This document shows positions 1 through 9,600 of a DNA stretch of 64,000 nucleotides, one piece after another. Source of the DNA: JANPCX01 sp966211815. GTDB lineage: Bacteria; Pseudomonadota; Gammaproteobacteria; Burkholderiales; Burkholderiaceae_C. The DNA lies in contig CBIHOD010000013.1 in NCBI GenBank assembly GCA_966211815.1, positions 8,428 to 72,427 on the forward strand. Reading direction: 5' to 3'. How positions within the stretch are numbered: position 1 is the stretch's first letter; each line of letters opens with the position of its first letter. Position numbers and translations under genes: made by a program. The notes below the pieces were generated by a model. It did no database searches. It saw only the letters and a list, made by a program, of their open reading frames with translations, and was not told where the DNA came from.

Positions 1-46
1 GATGACGCGCCCGTCCGGCACGCGTGCGGAATAAAAGAGAAACATC

Positions 47-83
47 ATCGTTACATAAATAAAATGATAACGATTCATCGTTA
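47..83 (+). promoter_or_regulatory. Operator-like repeats upstream of the GH16 gene
   Basis: The heptamer ATCGTTA occurs three times in an AT-rich stretch: direct at 47-53, inverted at 68-74 and direct at 77-83. The last two form a perfect palindrome with a 2-bp centre. The next gene begins at 205. The arrangement looks like a binding site for a dimeric repressor or activator of the GH16 gene. No regulator lies in the window beside it, so its identity is open. Confidence 0.45.
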
Positions 84-204
84 ATATTGATGTCGAAGCC
101 GGTGCCGAACCGGCCGCGTCCTTCAAACGCGTCCGCGCCGCCGCTGCGCCGATTCACGCCGGAAGGCGACGCCTTCCGTTCCAATCCACATCAAGGGACT
201 GTTC

Positions 205-1521
205 ATGAAGAGAGAAAAACACGGGTGGGCTTTCACCGCGCTGGCCCTGGCCGGCGCGGCCGCGCTGGTCGGCTGCGGCGGCGGGTCCGGCGCGGGCCTG
301 GACGCCGACGCGGCTGCGGCCGGCGACGGCGCGGACGGCCTGAGGCAGGCGCAGGCCGCCCTCACCACCTGGAACCGCTGCGCCGTGGAGGGCGCGCACT
401 GTTCCTTCACCGGGACGCGGACCGTGCGCTACGGCTACAACGGGCGCTACCTGTACAAGAAGCTGGCGGGGGGGATCGCCTGCACCAACGAAGCCTTCGG
501 CGGCGACCCGGTCCGCGGCGCGGACAAGTTCTGCGAGCTGGCCGTGGAACCCACCGCGCCGCCGCCGGCGGCCGAAACCTGGACCCAGTGCGCCGTCGAA
601 GACGGACGCTGCTCGTTCACCGGCACCAGGGAAGTCCGCTACGGCGCCGCCGCGAAATACGCGTACCGGACAGCCACCGGCGGCATCGACTGCAACAACA
701 ACGTCTTCGGCGACCCGAACCCCGGGGCCGACAAGGTCTGCGAGGTGAAGTCCGGGACGCCCACGACGCCGCCGCCCACCGTGAAGTCGCCTGTCGGCCA
801 GAACGCGGCCGACTACGTGCTGACGTTCTCGGAGGAGTTCGACGGCGCCACCTACGACAAGGGCAAGTGGAACGACCGGCTCTGGTACACCACCTACCCG
901 GACCCCGACCAGACCCCGAACTGGGCCGTCAACGACGGCAAGCTGAAGATGTTCCCGGTCCAGGGCACCAGCCTCGAGCGCGACTACCGCCATTTCACGA
1001 CGGATGGGAAGTTCGAGCAGACCTACGGCTACTTCGAGATGGAAGCCAAGCTGCCCTACGGCAACGGCGTCTGGCCGGCGTTCTGGCTGTACAACCACAA
1101 GTCGCCCGACGGGGCGGTGCGCCCGGAGATCGACGTCATCGAAACCTATCCGGGCGGCGGCACCGACTACGGCTACGGCGACGACAAGCTGCGTCCCACC
1201 GTCTTCGCCGCCACCGTGCACCGCGGCGACAACAACCAGGTCGGGACCAAGATGCACGCCACCGGGCTGGACCTGTCCGCCGGTTTCCACCAGTACGCGG
1301 TCAAGTGGGAACCCGACCGCATGACGTTCTACTTCGACGGCAAGCCGATCTACACCCTGAACGAAAGCATGGGCGATCCGATGTTCCTGCTGCTGAGCCT
1401 GCAGATGTGCGGGCCCAACCAGGCGGGCTGGTGCCCGGTCGCCCACCCGAACCTGATCGTGCCCGGCCAGGCCAATTCGTTCGAGGTCAACTACGTGCGT
1501 GCCTGGCAGTTCAAGAAGTAG
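205..1521 (+). CDS. Secreted GH16-family glycan hydrolase lipoprotein with duplicated Cys-rich domain
   Basis: 438 aa. A lipoprotein signal ends in lipobox LVGC (Cys24). Two copies of a roughly 55-residue domain follow (about 56-111 and 126-181). Each has four cysteines in the same order (C59, C66, C93, C110 and C129, C136, C163, C179) and a shared FTGT-x-x-VRYG core. A Pro/Thr linker leads to a glycoside hydrolase family 16 domain (about 203-438) with the signature EIDVIE, giving E308 as nucleophile, D310, and E313 as acid/base. Family members cleave beta-1,3 or beta-1,3/1,4 glucans, agar or carrageenan; the substrate here cannot be told. AAGGGA six bases upstream supports this start. The N-terminal repeats probably bind carbohydrate or the cell surface (inference). 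The gene stands alone, facing away from the unknown left flank. Confidence 0.9.
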   Translation: MKREKHGWAFTALALAGAAALVGCGGGSGAGLDADAAAAGDGADGLRQAQAALTTWNRCAVEGAHCSFTGTRTVRYGYNGRYLYKKLAGGIACTNEAFGGDPVRGADKFCELAVEPTAPPPAAETWTQCAVEDGRCSFTGTREVRYGAAAKYAYRTATGGIDCNNNVFGDPNPGADKVCEVKSGTPTTPPPTVKSPVGQNAADYVLTFSEEFDGATYDKGKWNDRLWYTTYPDPDQTPNWAVNDGKLKMFPVQGTSLERDYRHFTTDGKFEQTYGYFEMEAKLPYGNGVWPAFWLYNHKSPDGAVRPEIDVIETYPGGGTDYGYGDDKLRPTVFAATVHRGDNNQVGTKMHATGLDLSAGFHQYAVKWEPDRMTFYFDGKPIYTLNESMGDPMFLLLSLQMCGPNQAGWCPVAHPNLIVPGQANSFEVNYVRAWQFKK

Positions 1522-1701
1522 CCGGCCGGTGCGCCTGGCCCGGCGCGGGAGGCGGGCCACCGCAGCCCGCCAGGCGCCGGGCGCCGCTTGATGCCAGGCG
1601 GCGCCCGTATTTCGCGGCCGTTGCCGCTGTCGCGTCCGGGGGCTGATCCCGCCGTGGCGACCGGAGCCGCGATGCGGCGGCACGCGGGCCACGGGTCGCC
1701 G

Positions 1702-2886
1702 TCAGTCCACGATGCGGCCGTCGGCCGAGATCATCACGAAATTCACGTATTGGCTGCCCACGCGGCCGCCGGGAGCGAACCGGATGCGGTAGTGCCCCGG
1801 GCCTTCCAGGCGCTCGGCTTCCAGCGCCTGCATGAAACCCTTGCGGTCGAGTTCGCGGCCGGCCCGGCGCAGGGCCTGCGCCACGAATTTGCCCGCGATG
1901 AAGCCTTCGAATTCCACGAAGTCGGGCGTCGCGCCGGACTGGCGCTTTCCCAGCAACTGCCGGTATTCCTGGACCAGGGGATGCACGCTGGCCCGGAAGG
2001 GGTTGGGCACGAGCTGCGACACCATGACGCCGCGGGCCTCCTTGCCCAGTTCGCCCACCAGCACGTTGATGTCGACCAGGCTGCGCGCCAGGTACTGGAT
2101 GGAGGGGCACCCGGCCGCCTTCATCGCCCGCACCGCCGCCGCCGCGTCTTTGCCCGACACGCCGAGAATGACCACCTTCGGGCAGTCCTTGGCCAGCGCG
2201 GCGGCGGCGGGCCGCACCGCTTGCGCGGGGTCCGGAGAATTGATCTGCATGCTGGCGGACGCCACCAGCTCGCGGCCGGTGGCCTTGAGTTTCAGCACCA
2301 CGTCCTTTTTGAGCGCCTGGCCGACCTGGGTGTCGTAGTGGATGAGCGCCACCCGTTCGAAAGCGACGGTGTCGATGTGGCGGACCAGGGTCTCCAGCTC
2401 CGCGTCGAAACTGGCCCGCAGCATGAAAACGTTGCGCTGGGAGCCGTCGTAAAGCTCGGGGAAGCCGGCATAGGGCGCGACCAGCGGCACGCCGGCCTCG
2501 CGCACGATGGGCAGCACGGCCTTGACCGAGGCGGTGAACGTCACGCCCACTAGCGCGAAGACGCGCTGCTTGTCGACCAGCGCGCGCGCGTTGGCGGCGG
2601 CCTGTTCCGCGGTGTTGCCGTCGTCCACCGAGACCAGCTCGATGCGGCGGCCGTTCACGCCGCCGGCCGCGTTGGCCGCGTCGAAGGCCAGCAGCATGCC
2701 GTCGCGGTACTGCGCGCCGGCCTGGGTGCCGCCGCCGGTGCTGGCGAGCTTGGCGGATTGCCCCAGCACGATCCGGTCAGGGTGGACGCCGGGCACGGCG
2801 TTGTCCGCGGCCAAGGCGACAGGGGCGGTGCCGCCGGCCAGCAAGGCGGCGACGGCGAGCGTGAGGAAGGCGAATCGGCGTGGCAT
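1702..2886 (-). CDS. ABC transporter periplasmic binding protein, Leu/Ile/Val type
   Basis: 394 aa. A signal peptide (about 1-27, ending ALA) precedes a type I periplasmic binding fold of the branched-chain amino acid/amide family. Visible family features are a start like PDRIVLGQSA, the NAAGGVNGRRIELVSVDD segment near residue 75 and a late YRIRF strand. It should bind an amino acid or small amide in the periplasm. It follows the N-formylglutamate amidohydrolase by 40 bp on the same strand (AAGGAG upstream of the ATG), so the two probably form a transcript. No permease or ATPase gene is nearby, which makes it an orphan binding protein. Ligand unknown. Confidence 0.88.
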   Translation of the reverse strand: MPRRFAFLTLAVAALLAGGTAPVALAADNAVPGVHPDRIVLGQSAKLASTGGGTQAGAQYRDGMLLAFDAANAAGGVNGRRIELVSVDDGNTAEQAAANARALVDKQRVFALVGVTFTASVKAVLPIVREAGVPLVAPYAGFPELYDGSQRNVFMLRASFDAELETLVRHIDTVAFERVALIHYDTQVGQALKKDVVLKLKATGRELVASASMQINSPDPAQAVRPAAAALAKDCPKVVILGVSGKDAAAAVRAMKAAGCPSIQYLARSLVDINVLVGELGKEARGVMVSQLVPNPFRASVHPLVQEYRQLLGKRQSGATPDFVEFEGFIAGKFVAQALRRAGRELDRKGFMQALEAERLEGPGHYRIRFAPGGRVGSQYVNFVMISADGRIVD

Positions 2887-2926
2887 GTCGGCGGCTCCTT
2901 GTGGAAATCGGCAAGCGACTGGTGGA

Positions 2927-3787
2927 CTAGGGGCGCGGCCCCGCGCGGTCTCGCACGAAGCCGGCGACTTCGCCCAGCACGTGCCCGATGTCGGCTTTCA
3001 GCGCCGCGAAACCGGCGCTGGGCTCGCGCGTCTTTTCATCCATGTAGAGGGCGCGGTTGAGCTCGATCTGCAGGCTGTGGCGGTTCTCCCCGGGGCGTCC
3101 GGCGGCGCGGATCAGATCCTGGCCTTTGTAGGGGTCGTTGACGGAGACGCTGTAGCCGCGGTCGGCGAAGGCGCGCCGCACCGCGTCGAGGAAGTCCGGG
3201 GCGCAGGTGCGCCCGTCCAGGTCGCCGAGCACCACGTCGGGCGCGCGCCTGGCGGGCAGGCCCAGGCGCTCGTAGGCATTGCTCGGCATCGAGTGCAGGT
3301 TCAGGTGCCAGTAGCCGCCGAAGCGTCCGGCGGCCTGTTCGAGTTGTTCATCCACCGCGCGGCGGTAGGGGCGCCAGTAGCGCTCGATCCGGTGGGCGAG
3401 TTCATGCGTGCCCAGGCGCCGGTCGTAGATGGGCAGCATCTCCGGCGTGAGGCGCCAGACCAGGCCGTTGCCCAGGGCCACGCAGCGGGGCGAGGGCTCC
3501 GCCGGGCCGGTCCACTCGCCGTCCAGCATCGACACGTCCACGTCGGTCTCCACGCGGTTGGCGTCGATGTAGCTGCGGGGGAAGGTCGCGCAGACCAGGC
3601 TGCCCCCCCAGCTCGGGACGGCCGACCACAGGGTGTCGACGTGGGTGTCCTCGCTCATGCGCAGCGCGGCGCGGTCCACCGCATGGCCGAAGTCGCCGGG
3701 GTAGTCGGTTCCGCTGTGAGGCGAATCGCACACCAGCGGGATGGCGGCGACGCCGGCTTCGGGGCCGAAAAGGGTGAAAGGGGGCAT
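2927..3787 (-). CDS. N-formylglutamate amidohydrolase family protein
   Basis: 286 aa, the normal size for this family. The N-terminal DSPHSGTDYP, the central SYIDANR and the later HLNLHSMPS segments are the conserved metal-binding and substrate-binding parts of N-formylglutamate deformylase (HutG type). The enzyme releases formate and glutamate from N-formylglutamate at the end of one histidine degradation route. No hut genes are present here, so a different N-formyl or N-acyl amino acid is possible. A GGAG lies upstream of the ATG. It leads an apparent two-gene transcript with the binding protein, and a LysR gene is divergent, suggesting control from the 3788-4030 gap. Confidence 0.87.
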   Translation of the reverse strand: MPPFTLFGPEAGVAAIPLVCDSPHSGTDYPGDFGHAVDRAALRMSEDTHVDTLWSAVPSWGGSLVCATFPRSYIDANRVETDVDVSMLDGEWTGPAEPSPRCVALGNGLVWRLTPEMLPIYDRRLGTHELAHRIERYWRPYRRAVDEQLEQAAGRFGGYWHLNLHSMPSNAYERLGLPARRAPDVVLGDLDGRTCAPDFLDAVRRAFADRGYSVSVNDPYKGQDLIRAAGRPGENRHSLQIELNRALYMDEKTREPSAGFAALKADIGHVLGEVAGFVRDRAGPRP

Positions 3788-4030
3788 GGGTTACTCCGTG
3801 GAAAGTGAATCAGGATGGAAAAAATCGAACGTCCGGTGGCGGCTCGGAAGGGCCCGGGGCGGGCCCGCCGCCGGCTCGGCGCGCACGCTTGCGGTGTGCG
3901 GCACCGCACGGCGCTTGCCCGGAAGACGGGTGCGGATGAGAAAGACCCGCGGCACCTCGAAAACCACCTCCCAAAGCGGCGGGCGAGCGGCTATATTCGC
4001 GGGCTTGTTCCAAACCCCCACCGCCATGCC

Positions 4031-4960
4031 ATGACGAGCGAACCGCGAGCCGTGCTTCCTTCCACCACGGCGCTCCGGGTGTTCGAGGCGGCGGCCCGCC
4101 ACCTCACCTGCACCGGGGCCGGCGGCGAGCTGTTCATGACCCAGAGCGCGGTCAGCAAGCAGATCCGGGCCCTGGAAGAAAGCCTGGGGTTGACGCTGTT
4201 CGTGCGCGTGAACCGCGGCCTGGTGCTGACCGAGCTGGGGCAGGTCTACCTGAACGAGGTCCGCCCGGTGCTGGCCATGCTGCGCGCGGCTTCGGTCAAG
4301 GTGGCCACCCATGGCGCCACCCAGCGCACGCTGACCCTGCGGGTGTTGTCCACGCTCGGCGACCGCTGGCTGCTGCCGAGGTTCGGCGGCTTCGCCGAGA
4401 AGCACCCCCACATCAGCGTGCAGTTCACCGGCTTCCTGTCCCGGGACAGGCAGGACCAGATGCCGCCCGACGGCGAGTTCCTCGGCGGCGAAGGGGGTTG
4501 GCCCGGCCATGTGGCCGACTATCTGTTCGGGCGTCATATGGTCCTGGTCGGCGCGCCCAGCCTGCTGGAGCGCAAAGGGGCCATCCGGCAAGCGGGCGAC
4601 CTGTTGAATTTCCCCAAGCTCATGCATTACCGGGCGCCCACGGTGTGGGCCGATTTCTGCGCGGGCCTGGGCCTGGCGCTGCCCCAGGACAACGCCGCGA
4701 TGCGCTACGAGTTCTATTCGACCCTGGTGCGCGGCGCCGTCGCCGGCCTGGGCCTGGCGCTGGTACCGCTGGTGTGGGTCCGCGAGGAGCTGGGCCGTGG
4801 CGAGTTGGTCAACCCGCTGGCCCTGAGCCACGAGCACCGCGTGGGCTACTACTTCGTCGTGCCGGAGAGCAAGCAGCACGACCCGGCGCTGGCCGCGCTG
4901 CGGGCCTGGCTGATCGAGGAAGCCGAGCACACGCGCCGGGATTGCAAGGAAGCCCCCTGA
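4031..4960 (+). CDS. LysR-family transcriptional regulator (GcvA-like)
   Basis: 309 aa from the ATG at 4031. The frame is open further upstream, but the LysR domain starts only here. The winged helix-turn-helix covers about residues 11-70 with TQSAVSKQIRALEESLG as recognition region, and an effector-binding domain follows (about 95-300). The sequence around LLPRFGGFAEKHP resembles the GcvA/AmpR branch. It lies back to back with the N-formylglutamate amidohydrolase gene, the usual arrangement of a LysR protein and its target, so it probably controls that gene and the following binding protein. The effector may be the amidohydrolase substrate (inference). Confidence 0.9.
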   Translation: MTSEPRAVLPSTTALRVFEAAARHLTCTGAGGELFMTQSAVSKQIRALEESLGLTLFVRVNRGLVLTELGQVYLNEVRPVLAMLRAASVKVATHGATQRTLTLRVLSTLGDRWLLPRFGGFAEKHPHISVQFTGFLSRDRQDQMPPDGEFLGGEGGWPGHVADYLFGRHMVLVGAPSLLERKGAIRQAGDLLNFPKLMHYRAPTVWADFCAGLGLALPQDNAAMRYEFYSTLVRGAVAGLGLALVPLVWVREELGRGELVNPLALSHEHRVGYYFVVPESKQHDPALAALRAWLIEEAEHTRRDCKEAP

Positions 4961-4988
4961 GGAACTGTGGTGCCCAGGCGCGCCGCCC

Positions 4989-6563
4989 TCACGGCTGCAC
5001 CACGAAGTCGAAGCCGTAGGTGCGCTCGTCGGAGCGGCCGGAGAACTGGATGCCCTTGCGCGTCGCCCACAGGTTCACCTGGTGGTGGATGGGGATGATG
5101 GCGTTGTCGGCCATGGCGATCTCGGTGGCCTGGGCCAGCAGCTTGTCGCGCGCCGCGTCGTCGAGCGTCTGCAGCGCCTTGTCCAGCACCTCTTCCATCT
5201 TGGGGTTGTGGTACTTGCCGGCGTTGACGGCGCCGGTGCCCTTGGCCTTGTCCTCGGCCGACATCACGGCCCTCAGCGGGGAAGAGGCTTCGAAGGTGCC
5301 CGAACTCCAGCCCGACATCGACAGCGAATAGGTGTGCTTGGCCTGCGCCGGGAAGAACATCGCCGAGGGTTGCGCGGCCACGCTCGTCTTGATGCCGACG
5401 CGGCTGAGCATCTGGGCCAGGGTCTGCAGGATCTGGTCGTCCTGCACATAGCGGTTGTTCGGGCCGTGGATGGTGATGCCGAAACCGTTGGGGTAGCCCG
5501 CCTCGGCCAGCAGCTTCTTGGCGCCCTCGACGTCCACCGGCTCCGGCTTGAGCGCTTCGCTGTGGCCGGACAGGCCGGGGATCATCAACTGCCCGGTCGG
5601 CCGCGACGCCCCTTCCATCACCCGGGCGCGGATCTGCTCGCGGTCGATGGCCTTGGAGATGGCGCGGCGCACGCGGGCGTCTTTCAGCGGGTTGGCCGCC
5701 AGGGGTTTGCCTTCCGTGTCGGTGATGAAGGGGCTCTGGTCCCGGAACTGGTCCATGTTGAGGAAGATCAGCCGGGTGCCGACGCGCTGGATCACCGCCA
5801 GGTCGGGGTTGGCGCCCAGGCGCTTGATGTCGGCCACGGGCAGGCCGTCGATCACTTGCACGTCGTTGGACATCAGCGCCGCCACGCGCGCCGCGTCGTT
5901 GGTCAGGATCTTGAACGTCAGCTTCTCCACCTGGGGCTTCTTGCCGAAGTAGGCGTCGTTGCGCACCAGCTCGACCCGGTCGCCCCGCGCGTAGCGCACC
6001 AGCTTGTAGGGGCCCGTGCCGATGGCGGCCTTGCCGGAGTTGAAGTCCGCGGTGGAGGCGCCGGCCGCCGCTTTCTTGGAGACGATGGCGAAGGTGCCCA
6101 TCTCGGCGGGTAGCAGCGGGTAGGGCGTGGCGGTCTTGAAACGGATGGTCAGGGGGTCGACGATGGAGACCTGGGTGATCGCCTTGGTGTAGATCGCGAA
6201 CGACCCGGGGCTGTCCTTGATCGTGGGGATGCGCTCGATGGAGAAGGCCACGTCCTCCGCGGTGAAGGGGCTGCCGTCGTGGAACTTCACGTCCGGGCGC
6301 AGTTTGAACTCCCAGGTCAGCGGGTCGACGGGCCGCCAGGACAAGGCCAGCCCGGGCAGCATGCGGAGCTGGTCGTTGCGCTCGATCAGGCGGCTGAAGA
6401 CGTGCTCGGCCACGTTCTGGTTGCTCGTCACCAGGTGGTAGTGCGGGTCCATCGAGGTGACGTCGGCGGACAGGCCGACAGTGACGCTCTGGGCCTGGGC
6501 GCACACGCCGGCCACGGACAGCACCGCCAGACAGGTGATTCGTTGCAAGGCCGCTTTGAACAT
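4989..6563 (-). CDS. ABC transporter substrate-binding protein, family 5 (peptide/nickel type)
   Basis: 524 aa from the ATG at 6563, with AAGGGG just upstream. A signal peptide ends near residue 24 (CAQAQS). The body is a family-5 extracellular binding protein: MDPHYH early, LTWEFKLRPDVKFHDGSPF near residue 80, and the AISKAIDREQI segment in the middle. Relatives bind di- or oligopeptides, glutathione, nickel chelates or opines. No cognate permease or ATPase genes are adjacent, so it must share a transporter encoded elsewhere. It ends 28 bp from the convergent LysR gene. Ligand unassigned. Confidence 0.9.
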   Translation of the reverse strand: MFKAALQRITCLAVLSVAGVCAQAQSVTVGLSADVTSMDPHYHLVTSNQNVAEHVFSRLIERNDQLRMLPGLALSWRPVDPLTWEFKLRPDVKFHDGSPFTAEDVAFSIERIPTIKDSPGSFAIYTKAITQVSIVDPLTIRFKTATPYPLLPAEMGTFAIVSKKAAAGASTADFNSGKAAIGTGPYKLVRYARGDRVELVRNDAYFGKKPQVEKLTFKILTNDAARVAALMSNDVQVIDGLPVADIKRLGANPDLAVIQRVGTRLIFLNMDQFRDQSPFITDTEGKPLAANPLKDARVRRAISKAIDREQIRARVMEGASRPTGQLMIPGLSGHSEALKPEPVDVEGAKKLLAEAGYPNGFGITIHGPNNRYVQDDQILQTLAQMLSRVGIKTSVAAQPSAMFFPAQAKHTYSLSMSGWSSGTFEASSPLRAVMSAEDKAKGTGAVNAGKYHNPKMEEVLDKALQTLDDAARDKLLAQATEIAMADNAIIPIHHQVNLWATRKGIQFSGRSDERTYGFDFVVQP

Positions 6564-6685
6564 TTGGATTCCCCTTAAGGCAAATTCGGAAACAATAGTT
6601 TCTTGGCCGCGGCCGCCCGGGACAACCGAAAAAATGGCTACCGCCAAGTCCGTTCCGGAATAGCCGCGCAAGGCCGGGCCGGCGC

Positions 6686-9600
6686 TCAAAGCGCCCGGGG
6701 CGGGGCCGTCACCTGGTTGCGCCCCGCGCGCTTGGACTCATAAAGCGCGGCGTCGGCCGCGCCGACCAGGCCGGCCGCGTCCGTCTCCGGGCTGGGCACG
6801 GCCGAGGCGATGCCCACGCTGACGGTCACGGCGCCGAGCGGCGAGCGCGAATGCGGCTCGTCCAGCGCGTGCACCGCGGCGCGGAGCCGCTCGGCCACGA
6901 GCAAGGCGCCTTCGGGTTCGGTGTCGGGCAGCAGCAGCACGAATTCTTCGCCGCCGTAGCGGGCCAGCAGGTCGGTGGCGCGCAACTCGGCGTTCATCGC
7001 GTCGGCCACGAGCTGCAGGCAGGCGTCGCCGCCCTGGTGGCCGTAGTGGTCGTTGTAGAGCTTGAAATGGTCGATGTCGATCATCGCCAGGCCCAGCGGC
7101 CGCTGGCTGCGCAGGGCGCGCACCCATTCGGCCTGCAGCGCGTCGTTGAATCGCCTGCGGTTGGGCAGGCCGGTGAGCGCGTCCGTCAGGCTCAACTGCT
7201 CCATGCGGCGGTTGGCTTCTTCGAGCGCCGCGGTGCGTTCGGCCACCTTGCGTTCCAGCGAAGCGTAGAGCAGGGCGTTGTCCAGCGAAACGGAAAGCTG
7301 GCCGGCGATCAGGGTGACCAGGTCGAGCCGGTCGGCGGTGAAGGCGCCGCGCATCTGGCGGCTTTCCAGCAACAGCATCGCATGCAGCCGGCCTTGCTTC
7401 ATGACCGGCGCCAGCAGCATCGCGCATGGGCCGGGCCCGGCCAGGTAGGGATCGGCCGAGAAACGGTCGTCGCGCATGGCGTCCTCGATCACCAGGACCT
7501 CGCCGGTGCGTTCGGCGTAGCGGAACACCGACAGCGGCAGCTCGCCGCGCGCGCCGGCCTCTTCGGCCGTCATGGCGCTGCCGTCGACGCCCAGCGAAGC
7601 CGACATGAACCAGTCCTCGCCGCCGTCCGGCCGCACGACCAGCCGCACCCCGGTGGCGCCGGTCATCGCGCTGAGCACCAGGGCGACGCGGTCGGTCAGC
7701 CGCGCCAGGCTGGTTTCCGAGCTGAGCGCCTGCGAGGCGCGCAGCACGGCCATCATGTCGACGACCTCGGACGACACGGTGGTGCTGCGCACGCCCACCT
7801 GCCCCAGCAGAGTGCTTGCGCCGCGGCGCAGGCAGGCGTGGCCTCGCCGCAGCGCCTCCACCTTGCCGGACGCGCCCCAGGCCTCGTACAGGCCGCAGGC
7901 CCGCGCCAGCAGCGCGCCGCCGCTGGCCTCCATGCCCTGCGCCAAGTGGAAGAGCGCGGCCCGTTCGACGATCAATGCGCGGTGCCAGGGCCGGGGGTGC
8001 AGCGCCGCCTCGTCCATCGCGGCGTCGAAGGCGGCGCCCGCCGCCCAGGTCTGGCCCGCCGCCCAGGCGCGCTCCGCCTGCAGCCATCGCGCGAGGTGCA
8101 GGAAATTCACGGGCGAGTCGGCCGCGCGTCGGGCGATCCACGGCAGGCAGTCCTCGTCCAGTTCGCGCAGCAGCGTGGCGCCTTCGCCGGGCGGCAGCGC
8201 GCGGGCCTGGTCGGCCAGCGACAAGCCGCGCAGCGCTCGCGCCACCGCGGTGAGGTAGTAGCCGGGCAGCCGGGCCAGCACCGGCATGGCCTGCGCGGTG
8301 TGGTGCGCCAGGCGCGGCATGTCGCCGAAGACAGTGGCCGAGACCGCGCGGAGGATGTGGTAGGTGGCCGACTTGATGCCGGGCTCGCCGAGCTCGGCGA
8401 CGTAGCCGTCCTCATCGAAGCCGTCGTCGCCGAACGCGCCCGGCGCGCGCGTCTGGCCGCGCAGCGCGCGGGTCAGCTGGCGGCGCGGCAGGTAGCGCTG
8501 GGTGTAGGCCACGTTGCCCGTGCGCGCGGCAAACGCCAGGCCCGCTTCCACCTCGGTCGCCGCGGGGTCGAGCGTGGCGGCGCAGTCCAGCAGCAGGTCG
8601 CTGGCCATGTGGGTGTAGGAGGCGAAATTGAAGTCGCCCTCGCGCATCAGCTCGGCGCGTGCCTGGCGGAAGGCCGCGACGCCGTTCTCGATCGGCTCCA
8701 TCCAGTGGCTCGCGGCGAGCGCGAAGATGTAGCGCGCGACGGACGTGCCGGGTTCGAATCCACGCGCCTCGCCCACCGCCACCAGGTGGCGCGCCGACTC
8801 GTAGGCGCCGCGGTGGTCCTGGCGCACGCCGGCCAGCAGGAAAGGGATGAAGCCCATGCTGGGCATGAGCTGGCTGCAGGGCCCGTGCTCGGTCCACAGC
8901 CGGTGCGATTCGAGCACCAGCCAGGCCAGGGTGGTGGTGTCGCTGAAATAAGCGGCGTTGGCCGTCTTCACGATCAGTTGGGCCCAGGCCAGCACGCGCG
9001 GCTCGCCGGCCGGCGGGCGCTCGAAATCCACCTGCTTGCCGCTGCCGGCGTTCCAGGCGGCGAGGCGGCGAAATCCCGTGTCGATCACCGGCCCGGGGTC
9101 GGCCGGCATCGGCAGGCCGAGCTCGGCCAACAGCTTCAGGCCCAGGGCGACGCCTTCCGGGTAGCGGCTGCGGTTGTGCAGGCTGTACATCTGGACGCCG
9201 GCGGATTCGACCCGGTCCATCGGGTCCGCGCAGCGGCGGACGATGGATTCGTAGACCGCGTCGGCCTCGTCGAGCCGGCCCAGGCCGTAGAGCGCCCGGT
9301 GCCGCTCGACTTCGAGCCGGTGAAGCAGCCTGTCGTCCTGCGGCGACTCGTCGGCCCGGATCAGGGCGATGGCGCTGGCCAGGAAACGTTCGGTGACGTC
9401 GAAGTTCAAAGCCCGCACCCGCGCCGCGGCGCGGTGGAAGAGGGCGGCCGCGCGGCGGCGCTCGGGCTTGGGGCCGGCGTCGCCGGGACGCGCCAAGGCC
9501 GGGTCGAGCAACGCCTCGACCGCCGGGAGGTATTGCTCGGCCGCTTCCGACTGCAGCGCCGGATGCTCGACCAACCGGCGCGCCAGCGACAAGTGGCGGC

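Noticed and set aside
87..1646. Long overlapping ORFs in other frames of the GH16 gene and of most other genes
   Set aside because: GC-rich codon bias keeps shadow frames open. They have Arg/Pro/Ala-rich low-complexity translations, no ribosome sites and no family features.
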